Source: Candidatus Formimonas warabiya (GTDB taxonomy: Bacteria > Bacillota > Dehalobacteriia > Dehalobacteriales > Dehalobacteriaceae). Taken from it: DNA of 64,000 bases. The notes beneath the pieces were generated by a model. The model worked only from the letters and a program-made list of their open reading frames with translations, did no database searches and was not told the origin of the DNA. Positions 9,498 through 16,575 of this stretch are shown piece after piece. The stretch lies in NCBI RefSeq assembly GCF_002777255.1, contig NZ_CP017634.1:3918903-3982902 (forward strand). Direction: 5' to 3'. Both the position numbers and the translations under genes were made by a program. Position 1 is the stretch's first letter, and the number at the start of each line of letters is the position of its first letter.

Positions 9498-9552
9498 AAA
9501 ACAAAAACAGCCTTTAGATTTTTTCTTTCAATCTAAAGGCTGTTTTTGTTTT
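9498..9552. terminator. Perfect 23-bp hairpin between divergent genes
   Basis: The arms at 9498-9520 and 9530-9552 are perfect complements around a 9-base pyrimidine loop. Both ends are A/T-rich, so it would terminate transcription from either side. It lies between the starts of two divergent genes, where no stop codon needs a terminator. It may insulate the two promoters or end a short transcript. A TATAAT (-10 type) at 9581-9586 follows, probably for the amidohydrolase gene. Confidence 0.75.
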
Positions 9553-9638
9553 ATTGCGTGCACCGGGCAAAATTCGTCTGTATAATAGTACTTATGAAGG
9601 AGTAAAAATTTTAATACCTGGAGGTCTTTTCTTTCGTT

Positions 9639-10427
9639 ATGTTAATCGATGTTCATACCCATTGTTTTCCCGATCATCTAGCGTTAAAGGCAATCCCTGT
9701 TTTAGCCAAAAGAGCCGGCATCACGGCTTACGCAAACGGTACCATAGAGGTACTGAAAAAATCCATGGGTTGCGCAGGAATAGACAAAAGCGTGATCCTC
9801 CCCATCGCCACCAAACCGGAACAAACATCCGTCATCAACCGCTGGGTGGCAGGGATAGAGGACAGTACCATCATCCCTTTTGCTACCCTCCATCCGGATT
9901 TAGATCACTGGCAGGAGGAACTCCGGTGGATCGTGGAGCAGGGCATCAAAGGCGTTAAATTTCATCCTTATTATCAAGATTTTTATGTGGATGAAAAAAG
10001 GATGTTTCCCATCTATGAAAAAGTGTTCCAATCCGGTTTAATCGTGCTGTTTCATGCCGGCATCGATATGGGCTTTCCTGATCCTTGCCGCTGCACCCCC
10101 CTCCAGCTCAAAAAAGTAGTGGAAGATTTTCCCGGCGCCCGCATCATTGCCGCTCATATGGGGGGGTACCTCTTTTGGGACGAGGTGGAAAAATTTTTGG
10201 TGGGAAAGTCCTTATTCCTGGATACCTCCTTTTCTTTTCACAAATTAGGGGCCGCCGGCATGGAAAGGCTCATTCAAGCGCATGGTGCGGAAAAAATTCT
10301 TTTCGGCACAGACTCTCCCTGGACCGACCCATCAAAAGAAGTCTCCCAGATCAAATCGTTAAAATTAACGGATCACCAATTAGACCTGATCTTGGGCGGC
10401 AATGCGCAGCGATTATTGAAGCTGTAA
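9639..10427 (+). CDS. Amidohydrolase family 2 (ACMSD-like) metal-dependent hydrolase
   Basis: A 262-residue TIM-barrel enzyme. The metal ligands are visible: HTH at residues 6-8, KFHPYYQ, a histidine in FHAG, AHMGG, and the aspartate in FGTDSPW. This set fits the amidohydrolase-2 family, whose members hydrolyse or decarboxylate cyclic or aromatic acids. The substrate is not deducible. GGAGG at 9620-9624 lies 14 bases before the ATG, a slightly long gap. It is a single-gene unit with its own terminator. Confidence 0.82.
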   Translation: MLIDVHTHCFPDHLALKAIPVLAKRAGITAYANGTIEVLKKSMGCAGIDKSVILPIATKPEQTSVINRWVAGIEDSTIIPFATLHPDLDHWQEELRWIVEQGIKGVKFHPYYQDFYVDEKRMFPIYEKVFQSGLIVLFHAGIDMGFPDPCRCTPLQLKKVVEDFPGARIIAAHMGGYLFWDEVEKFLVGKSLFLDTSFSFHKLGAAGMERLIQAHGAEKILFGTDSPWTDPSKEVSQIKSLKLTDHQLDLILGGNAQRLLKL

Positions 10428-10432
10428 GCCTT

Positions 10433-10465
10433 AAAAAAAAGCGCGCCTGGTCGCTGCGCTTTTTT
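10433..10465 (+). terminator. Terminator of amidohydrolase gene
   Basis: AAAAAAAAGCGC pairs with GCGCTTTTTT around an 11-base loop, five bases after the stop codon. Confidence 0.85.
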
Positions 10466-10482
10466 GGGGATCCGGGTAACCC
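10466..10482. repeat. Partial copy of GGATCCGGGTAA palindromic repeat
   Basis: GGGGATCCGGGTAACCC shares its core with the fuller elements at 11481-11512 and 46392-46424. The rest of the gap to 10648 holds no feature I can name. Confidence 0.4.
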
Positions 10483-10648
10483 ACTAAATGAATATTGCTT
10501 ACTTGCTGATCCCCTAAGACCCTTCAGACCAAGGGGCAAGCATAACGAGACGAGGATGCGTTCGGCAACGGGTCCCCCTGCAGGACCCAATGGGTGGGCA
10601 ACTTAAGCCTGGATATGGAATCGAACACCTGCATAACCTTTGGATAAC

Positions 10649-11002
10649 TTACTTGATGGGTCCCTTTGTCGGACGCTGGGACCGGAACCAGGTCTTGAGA
10701 TAGGCGGAATTCCGGTCCAACTGGATGCCTCTGTCTTCCAGCCTGATCAGAATCAACTCTTCCAATCCTTTTGCGTTTACCTGGCGGAAACTCTCCAGCC
10801 AGGGAAGGGAAAAGGTGAACAGGAGATAGCCGTCTGCCAGAATCCCCGCCATGGTTTCACTAAATTTGATGCCAAGTCTATGATCGGGTAAAAGGGAATG
10901 ATTCATGGCCTGAATAACCTGCCGTGCATAATCCTCTGTGGAGAGGAGACCGCTTTCCTTCCCGTGGGTCAGACTTATTTCTTCCGGTATTCTGTTTTCC
11001 AC
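10649..11002 (-). CDS. Unrecognised 117-residue protein under tandem SAM riboswitches
   Basis: I do not recognise this family. The start is GTG 11002, six bases after a strong GGGAGGAA. The product begins MENRIPEEISLTHG. It is cysteine-free and soluble-looking, with a mixed charged N-terminal half, a hydrophobic stretch GILADGYLLFTFSLPWLESF in the middle, and a basic tail. There is no signal peptide or membrane helix. Two complete SAM-I riboswitches with terminators precede it, so it should be made only when SAM is scarce. That points to methionine, SAM or methyl-group metabolism, but no catalytic motif is visible. It lies downstream of the MttB/corrinoid operon on the same strand. Confidence 0.75.
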   Translation of the reverse strand: MENRIPEEISLTHGKESGLLSTEDYARQVIQAMNHSLLPDHRLGIKFSETMAGILADGYLLFTFSLPWLESFRQVNAKGLEELILIRLEDRGIQLDRNSAYLKTWFRSQRPTKGPIK

Positions 11003-11018
11003 AAAAATTCCTCCCTTA

Positions 11019-11050
11019 AAAACAAAAATCCCTGCGCAGAAAGGGATTCT
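11019..11050 (-). terminator. Expression-platform terminator of SAM riboswitch 2
   Basis: On the minus strand AATCCC, a loop TTTCTGCGCA, then GGGATT and TTTGTTTTT. It sits between the second riboswitch and the ribosome site of the 117-residue gene. Confidence 0.8.
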
Positions 11051-11055
11051 AAGCA

Positions 11056-11156
11056 ATTTACTTATCGTCCCTCAAGCTGGCGGTAGCACCTTGTTTCTCA
11101 ACAGGTTGCTGTGAAGTCATGGAGCCAGGTCTCTACTTCACTCTGGATAAGCAATT
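11056..11156 (-). promoter_or_regulatory. SAM-I (S-box) riboswitch, downstream copy
   Basis: Read on the minus strand: CTTATCCAGAG, then CATGACTTCACAGCAACC, AAGGTGCTACCGCCAGC, and closing CGATAAG that pairs with the opening CTTATC as helix P1. The AGCAACC and AAGGTGCTA blocks are the conserved S-box core. It is followed by its own terminator, so SAM binding should stop transcription. Identified by eye. Confidence 0.88.
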
Positions 11157-11170
11157 ATTCACGATCCGGA

Positions 11171-11204
11171 AAACAAAAAAACCTTCCTGCTCCGCACAAG
11201 AAGG
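11171..11204 (-). terminator. Expression-platform terminator of SAM riboswitch 1
   Basis: On the minus strand CCTTCTTGTGC and GCAGGAAGG form the stem, followed by TTTTTTTG. It lies between the two riboswitches, so each has a separate stop point. Confidence 0.8.
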
Positions 11205-11221
11205 ACATCTGAACTTTAATT

Positions 11222-11313
11222 AGACACCTCCCATCGCTTAGCGGTAGCACCTTGTCAGGGACAGGTTGCTGTAGGGTCATCGGACTAAGTCCCTCACCTA
11301 CTCTTGATAGAAT
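11222..11313 (-). promoter_or_regulatory. SAM-I (S-box) riboswitch, upstream copy
   Basis: Minus strand: CTATCAAGAGTAGGTGAGGG, then GACTTAGTCCGATGACCC, ACAGCAACCTG, AAGGTGCTACC and a GATGGGAGG end. This is close to the S-box consensus (ATCAAGAG, GATGA, GCAACC, AAGGTGCTA). The loop GACTTAGTCCGATGA carries the usual kink-turn and pseudoknot pieces. Transcription should start only a few bases before it. Confidence 0.9.
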
Positions 11314-11324
11314 AATTTATAGCT

Positions 11325-11353
11325 ATGGTACCAAAAAATAGAAGTCCCGTCAA
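11325..11353 (-). promoter_or_regulatory. Promoter for tandem SAM riboswitch leader
   Basis: TTGACG (11353-11348), 17-bp spacer, TACCAT (11330-11325) on the minus strand. The predicted start falls near 11318, just ahead of the first riboswitch. Confidence 0.5.
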
Positions 11354-11380
11354 GGGTAGAAAAGGGATTGATCTCCCCTG

Positions 11381-11422
11381 AAAAAAATTTGCTCCGCACA
11401 GATAACACATGCGGAGCAAAAA
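11381..11422 (-). terminator. Terminator of MttB/corrinoid operon
   Basis: TTTGCTCCGCA (11388-11398) pairs perfectly with TGCGGAGCAAA (11410-11420). On the minus strand seven Ts follow. It closes the operon ending at 11527 and separates it from the SAM-switch unit. Confidence 0.88.
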
Positions 11423-11480
11423 CCATCCTCTATTATGATTGACGGATCGGATTTTGGATCTCTTGGTCTTGATCGTGTTT

Positions 11481-11512
11481 CCCGGATCCGGGTAATCAGT
11501 CCCCGGATCCCG
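11481..11512. repeat. REP-like palindromic element (GGATCCGGG core)
   Basis: GGATCCGGG and CCCGGATCC form a 9-bp hairpin around TAATCAGTC, followed by CGAAATTTTTTTT. A closely matching copy lies at 46392-46424 in the same place relative to a gene: just past the stop of a minus-strand CDS, beside a T run. Shorter matches occur at 10466 and 42994. Confidence 0.6.
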
Positions 11513-11526
11513 AAATTTTTTTTATC

Positions 11527-12153
11527 TTAGGCAAGCAGTTTTGCACACAGTTCTACAGCAGAAGCGGCATCGGGAGCAAAGCCGTCGGCGCCGATCTCAT
11601 CGGCAAAGTCCTGGGAAATAGGTGCGCCGCCCACGATGCATTTAGCTTTTAAGCCTTCTTCTTTGATTAATTCAATGGTGTCTTTCATGTGCAGCATGGT
11701 GGTGGTAAGAAGAGCGGACATGGCTACGATATCCGGGGTATGTTCTTTGATTGCAGCCACAAATTTTTCCGGAGGAATGTCGATGCCTAAGTTAACTACA
11801 CTGAAGCCGCCGCTTTCCAACATCATACCCACCAGGTTTTTACCGATGTCATGAAGGTCGCCTTTAACGGTGCCCAGTATGATTTTTCCTTTGCTGGGCA
11901 TATCTTTGTCGGCGATCAAAGGTTTCACAATTTCAATACCGGAGGCCATGGATTTTGCGGACATGAGTACTTCAGGAACAAACATTTCGCCGTTCTTGAA
12001 CCGGGCGCCCACCACATTCATGCCGGCGATTAAACCCTGGTTGATAATATCAAGAGGGTTTACTCCGGTGTCGACCATTGCTTTCGTTTGTTCTTTCACC
12101 TGAGCCTCTTTTCCGGAAATCACACTCTGGGATAACGCTTCAAAATTTGCCAT
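11527..12153 (-). CDS. Corrinoid (B12-binding) protein of methylamine-type methyltransferase system
   Basis: A 208-residue carrier with an N-terminal helical cap (residues 1-90) and a C-terminal Rossmann-type B12 domain. The cobalt-ligand motif is GDLHDIGKNLVG (His in DLHDIG, near residue 105), followed by LGIDIPPEKF and a GGAPISQDFADEIGADG phosphate-side motif. It accepts a methyl group from MttB-family enzymes and hands it to a second methyltransferase, usually toward tetrahydrofolate. It is the last gene of the operon, 66 bp after an MttB gene, with AAAGGAGAAG before its ATG. Confidence 0.93.
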   Translation of the reverse strand: MANFEALSQSVISGKEAQVKEQTKAMVDTGVNPLDIINQGLIAGMNVVGARFKNGEMFVPEVLMSAKSMASGIEIVKPLIADKDMPSKGKIILGTVKGDLHDIGKNLVGMMLESGGFSVVNLGIDIPPEKFVAAIKEHTPDIVAMSALLTTTMLHMKDTIELIKEEGLKAKCIVGGAPISQDFADEIGADGFAPDAASAVELCAKLLA

Positions 12154-12219
12154 ACGATCTTCTCCTTTATCTTTAAATTACTTCCTCCTGTTCAGGAATG
12201 CCCCGGTAAAAAAATATAT

Positions 12220-13701
12220 TTATTGGGGTCCAAAGGGAAGTTGCGGGATCTTCAGCTCTTTCATGATTTCTTTCATCACCCGGTCTACCTCGCCCGCCTT
12301 TTCCGGGGCCAATAGATTGGGGGTTCCTTTTTTCAGCATTTCCTCGACCCGTTCCCGGGCCCGTACCAGCGTCGTTTTCGCGCCCATCGCCTCCCAGACG
12401 TCACGGTTGCTGCGTTCAATTACGGCAGAAGGCAAGTAGGGCTCCTTCTTGAACCAATGAAAGGTATGTTCCGTAGACAAAAAGTCTCCCCCCGGTCCCA
12501 GGGAAGAAATTAACTCTTCCGCCACCGTCTCCTCCGTAAACGCGACACCTTTTCCCAGTCTTTTCACCATGCCGCAGATATCGTTGTCGATCATCAGCTT
12601 CTCCATGCTGATAATGGTGCAGAAATCAAGGACACCGGGCCCTGAAATCACATTAATTCCCCCCAGCAGGGCCAGCATGCCGCTCATCCCTGTTTCCAAA
12701 CCCGCCTGGGCATCGATTTCCTTGGCGTCGCTGAGGCAAGCATAGGTATGGGTGGGCAATCCATAATATTTCCCCATTTGGGCGTAACAAACAGAAATCA
12801 TGGTGGCCTCCAAAGCACTTAAAGAGGTGGTGCTGTAGCGCATATCAAAATGCATGGGGGCTCCCCCGTACACGACCTTGGCGCCGGGAGAAACACATTG
12901 GGCCAGCACGATCCCGCTTAAAACCTCTACGGTATGGACCAGCACCGATCCCGCCAAAGTGGCCGGGGAACAAGCGCCCGGCATAGGCACGGAAATAAAC
13001 TCAATGGGCAGACCCCAGCGGGCGCAGTCGATCACATTTTGACAGCTGATATGGGTCCACTTTAAAGGGGCCGAGGAACAAATGTCCGCCACAATCCGGG
13101 GCCTGGCCCGGAGTTCTTCATACCCGCCTACGGCAGCAGCCAAAACATCCCGGATTCTTTTGATCCCTTCTACGCTGAAGGCGCCCCCAATGGTGGCTTT
13201 TCCGGCATTCTTCAGAATTAAATAGAAGCGGTAAACATCGCCGATCTCTACAGGCACATCATGCATCACCAGGGCCGTGGAAAGCAGGTCGATGTTCTCC
13301 AGGGCGTCCCCTAAGAGGGACAGTTGAACCAAGTCTTTCGCCACCGTCGGCCTTACCGTCTTTCCGTCTGATTCCATAAACTTGAGCACGGCGGAACCCG
13401 GATCAAAATAGGACTGATTGCCCCCTAACTCCACAGCCAATGCCCCGTCCCGCTGATATAGATCAAATGACCCGGGCACCTGGTTTAAGGCATTCAGCAC
13501 CATGGGGGCGGGAAATTTGGCTATTTTCCCTTCATGGTCGACGATGGCGCCCTGTTCCTCCAAAATATGCAGGGCTTCTGCCGAATCAAATTTTACCCCC
13601 GTATTGTGCAGAATCCTTAATGCTCTTTCATGCAGGGAAACAATCTGCTCATTGGTCAGTAATCTTAAGGCGGGCTGACTTTCAAAAGAAAACTTTTTCA
13701 C
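12220..13701 (-). CDS. Trimethylamine methyltransferase (MttB) family, non-pyrrolysine paralogue 1
   Basis: A 493-residue TIM-barrel methyltransferase. The start chosen is GTG 13701, eight bases after GGGGGAGG; ATG 13737 lacks a site. The frame is open end to end with no internal amber codon, so it is the non-pyrrolysine branch, whose studied members demethylate quaternary amines such as glycine betaine (MtgB), carnitine or proline betaine rather than trimethylamine. Family features include a C-terminal GPGGDFLSTEHT block and the YGGAPMHFDMRYSTTSLSALE segment. The methyl acceptor is probably the corrinoid protein encoded next. Substrate not assignable. Confidence 0.9.
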   Translation of the reverse strand: MKKFSFESQPALRLLTNEQIVSLHERALRILHNTGVKFDSAEALHILEEQGAIVDHEGKIAKFPAPMVLNALNQVPGSFDLYQRDGALAVELGGNQSYFDPGSAVLKFMESDGKTVRPTVAKDLVQLSLLGDALENIDLLSTALVMHDVPVEIGDVYRFYLILKNAGKATIGGAFSVEGIKRIRDVLAAAVGGYEELRARPRIVADICSSAPLKWTHISCQNVIDCARWGLPIEFISVPMPGACSPATLAGSVLVHTVEVLSGIVLAQCVSPGAKVVYGGAPMHFDMRYSTTSLSALEATMISVCYAQMGKYYGLPTHTYACLSDAKEIDAQAGLETGMSGMLALLGGINVISGPGVLDFCTIISMEKLMIDNDICGMVKRLGKGVAFTEETVAEELISSLGPGGDFLSTEHTFHWFKKEPYLPSAVIERSNRDVWEAMGAKTTLVRARERVEEMLKKGTPNLLAPEKAGEVDRVMKEIMKELKIPQLPFGPQ

Positions 13702-13742
13702 ACTGGGTACCTCCCCCGTTTTTATCCTTTTGATCAAAAAAC

Positions 13743-15005
13743 TTAGAGAGACTCTGCTGGGGTCTGATTTTTATGCTGATCTTTTTTTATTTTTCTCAGC
13801 AGAATGCCGCTGGCCATAAAGCCGATGACGCTGAATACCGTCATAAAGGTAAACATAATCTTATATCCGGCAATCCCCGGGTTGGCGTCCATCCAGTTGC
13901 CAAATAAGGTATAAATGAAGGCTTCCGGCATAAATCCGATCAGGGAAGCAAATCCCACCGCAGCACCCGTATATTCCATGGGAATGGAGATTTCATCAAT
14001 GGCGGCAAAATAAATCCCCCTGGTGACAAAGACGGATAAGGCCAGCAGCACCATGGCCAGCAGCCCTGCCCACAGGAATTTGGGATCGCCGGGGATAAGA
14101 AGAAAGGCGATCAGGGAAACAATAATCAGGGCAAAAGCACCCAGCAGCACTTGCACCGAAGACCCGATCTTGTCCGCCACAAAACCGCCCACGGGACCGC
14201 CCCCGATGGCCAGCACATAGGTGCGGATCAGCCCTAAAGCAGCGGCCAGGGATACGGAAGCGCCGAAAATCTCGGTCAGATACGGCGTTAAATAACTTTG
14301 GGCCGTATATTGAATATAGGAGGAGAAGATGATCAAAGCGATCAGCCACACCCCGGGTATGCGGACCACTTTGCCGATATCCTTTAGCACCGGGTTGGAG
14401 GGACCGTTAGACTTGTCATCGTTAAATAAAAACCAGGTAAATACTCCCGCCAGAACCGCCAGGCCGGCATAGCGAAAAATCAGCCAACGCAAACCAAAAA
14501 CAGAGGCGCCCAGCCGGTTAAACAAGGCCAGAAACAAAAAGCCGTAGAGGGTGGGGAGCAAGCCGCGCCCCCCTTCCAGAATGCCGAAAAGCCTGCCCTG
14601 TTCACTTCTGTCGCCCAATTGCCGGGTCCCTTTGATCAAGGCAGCCCAGAAGGTGAGGGTGGTCGTGACCGCCCAGCCTACATGGATGGCCAGCTGCATA
14701 TGGTATCCCGGGAAGGTGCCGAAATAGAATCCGATCAATCCCGTGGCAACCAGGGAAAATGAAATCAGCTTCCGGCTGGAAATACGGTCGGCCAGCCAGC
14801 CTCCGGGGAAGTAACAGAGCATGGCAATAAATCCGTAAACACTCATGAGGGTACCCAGTTCGGTATTGTTCAGCTTGAGGGCCTCTTTCAGTACATCATA
14901 ATAGTTGTACCGGAGATAAGGCAATTCATAAATGGCACTTCCCGCCAGAATCAGGATAAACATCATGATAACCCGTTTTACGTATCCGGTATTTCCCTCG
15001 CTCAA
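13743..15005 (-). CDS. MFS transporter, probably for the methylated amine substrate
   Basis: The protein has 420 residues and 12 predicted membrane helices, with the loop 2-3 motif GGWLADRISSRKL. It begins at TTG 15005, its start overlapping the MttB paralogue 2 stop by four bases (ATTGA), so translation is coupled; GGGGAGGGG precedes it. Lying between two MttB genes, it most likely imports their quaternary amine. Betaine uptake in this group is more often by BCCT or ABC systems, so an MFS carrier hints at another substrate. Confidence 0.82.
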   Translation of the reverse strand: MSEGNTGYVKRVIMMFILILAGSAIYELPYLRYNYYDVLKEALKLNNTELGTLMSVYGFIAMLCYFPGGWLADRISSRKLISFSLVATGLIGFYFGTFPGYHMQLAIHVGWAVTTTLTFWAALIKGTRQLGDRSEQGRLFGILEGGRGLLPTLYGFLFLALFNRLGASVFGLRWLIFRYAGLAVLAGVFTWFLFNDDKSNGPSNPVLKDIGKVVRIPGVWLIALIIFSSYIQYTAQSYLTPYLTEIFGASVSLAAALGLIRTYVLAIGGGPVGGFVADKIGSSVQVLLGAFALIIVSLIAFLLIPGDPKFLWAGLLAMVLLALSVFVTRGIYFAAIDEISIPMEYTGAAVGFASLIGFMPEAFIYTLFGNWMDANPGIAGYKIMFTFMTVFSVIGFMASGILLRKIKKDQHKNQTPAESL

Positions 15006-16441
15006 TTTTTTCCCCTCCCCAGCCGGGCCTCCGCCCGGGCAAGAATGGCGTCGATTTTCTCTTTTTTACTTTGCTCCAGGGGCTTTGGCTTATGCTCGCT
15101 GAGAATGCGCTGTACCTTTTCATATGCCTTGTCTTGCATGGTCTTGCCCCCGTCTTTTTGCCAGGCATCATAAATGGCCCTGGTGGCCAGTTCCGGACGG
15201 AAGAGCACGCTGCGCAAATATTTCACGGTATGCTCCTGCACAATGAAATTCCCCCCGGGTCCCACCTCGTGAATCATCTCAGCAGCCATCCTGTCCTCAT
15301 CAACGATCACACCCTCAGAAAGGCGGCGCGCCATGCCCACGATTTCGTCACAAATTGTGAGCAGATGAATGGATCCGGTCATGCCGATGTCCATCATGCC
15401 TAAATCATGGACCAGATTAGCCCCTGAGCCCAGGGAAAAAATAATCTCCATGGTCACTTCCGCAATCGCCTGGGCATCAATGACCTTGGCATCAGTGGCT
15501 CCGGCCAGGCCAAAGGTAGGAATGCCCAACCACCGGTAAATCTGTGTCGCCGCGGCATCCTCCAGACACATTTCGGGACTTCCGTAGGCCGCCTGCAAGG
15601 TACTCATATCCAATGCCCCCGCGTTGGCACTGGTGATAATAGGCGCGCCGGGATTGACCAGCTGGCTGATCACCACACCGGTAAGCCCCTCGGAAAGGCC
15701 CACGGTGAGCGCGCCGGCAATGGTGATGGGCGTAGTGCCGCCCAAGGTCATCCCCGGAGAATAAACGGCCGGAATCCCTTTTCGGGCCAGAAGCATCAGT
15801 TTTTCCACCGCCTCTTTGGTATGCACCAAAGGGGTAGTCGGCTCCGCGTACATGATCAGATTGGGTTTGGCGCGCAAGCAGTCCATACCGCCTACCGCTT
15901 CCGCACACATGTCAATGATATCGGACAGATTTTCCTTGGTAAATGCCCAGCTTAATATAGGTTTCGTACTGTTCTGGATCATAGCATGGACTTCGTGAAG
16001 ATCGGCCAACTCAGGGGTTTCGTCTCCCACCATACATAAGGACATTAAGAAATCCACGTTTTTCAGGGCATCGGCTACCTTGGCCACATCAACGACATTC
16101 TTTTTTGTCGCCGGTTTCCGTTCCATGGTCACCGGATCAAAAAAATAGGGGCAGGTCACACCAGGCCCAAAATAGCTGTTATGGCCGCTCAACTGCATGG
16201 CCAATTCTCCCTCCCGGTTGTAAATGTCAATACAGGACGGAGCACTTTCGATGGCTTTCCGGACCACCGCTTCCGGTATTTTTACCAGATGATCCTCCAC
16301 CTGGCAGCCTGCTTCTGCCAGGAGCCGGCATGCCTCCTCACTATAAACTTTGACCCCGGTACCTTCCAGCACCGTAAGAGCCCCGGCAAAAATAGTCTCC
16401 ATCTCCTCATGAGACAGCACTTCAATACGCATCTTAGCCAT
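15002..16441 (-). CDS. Trimethylamine methyltransferase (MttB) family, non-pyrrolysine paralogue 2
   Basis: A 479-residue MttB homologue, first gene of the operon, with GAGGAGAGG before ATG 16441. No in-frame amber codon. It shares the family's C-terminal VGPGGNFIVQEHT block and the central ALDMSTLQAAYGSPE region with paralogue 1, but differs widely, so the two probably do not share a substrate or act as successive demethylases. Controlled by the MerR-type promoter at 16528-16558. The substrate is unknown, but a methylated quaternary amine is the best inference. Confidence 0.9.
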   Translation of the reverse strand: MAKMRIEVLSHEEMETIFAGALTVLEGTGVKVYSEEACRLLAEAGCQVEDHLVKIPEAVVRKAIESAPSCIDIYNREGELAMQLSGHNSYFGPGVTCPYFFDPVTMERKPATKKNVVDVAKVADALKNVDFLMSLCMVGDETPELADLHEVHAMIQNSTKPILSWAFTKENLSDIIDMCAEAVGGMDCLRAKPNLIMYAEPTTPLVHTKEAVEKLMLLARKGIPAVYSPGMTLGGTTPITIAGALTVGLSEGLTGVVISQLVNPGAPIITSANAGALDMSTLQAAYGSPEMCLEDAAATQIYRWLGIPTFGLAGATDAKVIDAQAIAEVTMEIIFSLGSGANLVHDLGMMDIGMTGSIHLLTICDEIVGMARRLSEGVIVDEDRMAAEMIHEVGPGGNFIVQEHTVKYLRSVLFRPELATRAIYDAWQKDGGKTMQDKAYEKVQRILSEHKPKPLEQSKKEKIDAILARAEARLGRGKN

Positions 16442-16501
16442 TTTTTTCCTCTCCTCATTTTACTTTGTCACATCTGCCCGGGTAAAAAATCAGATTTCAA
16501 A

Positions 16502-16517
16502 AAATGTCTAGACATTT
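16502..16517. promoter_or_regulatory. 16-bp perfect palindrome in operon leader
   Basis: AAATGTCTAGACATTT lies just downstream of the predicted start of the MttB operon transcript. It could be a second protein-binding site or a short RNA hairpin in the leader. Confidence 0.5.
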
Positions 16518-16527
16518 CATTATTTAA

Positions 16528-16558
16528 AGTGTAAACTATGCCCTAAGGACAGAGTCAA
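16528..16558 (-). promoter_or_regulatory. MerR-type promoter and operator of MttB operon
   Basis: Minus strand -35 TTGACT (16558-16553), 19-bp spacer, -10 TACACT (16533-16528). The overlong 19-bp spacer is typical of MerR-activated promoters. A dyad at 16535-16555 fills it: arms ACTCTGTCCT and AGGGCATAGT, 8 of 10 positions matching, around a single T. The divergent MerR-family gene begins 18 bp away. DNA distortion by the regulator would realign the promoter. Confidence 0.8.
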
Positions 16559-16575
16559 TAGGGTGAGGTGACGGG

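Noticed and set aside
10480..10648. tRNA-like GTTCGATTCC sequence on the minus strand after the 117-residue gene
   Set aside because: No cloverleaf could be drawn; a T-arm-like string alone is not enough to call an RNA gene.
12220..16441. Pyrrolysine (amber) codons in the MttB genes
   Set aside because: Both frames are open from start to stop with no internal TAG, and no pyl genes are in the window.
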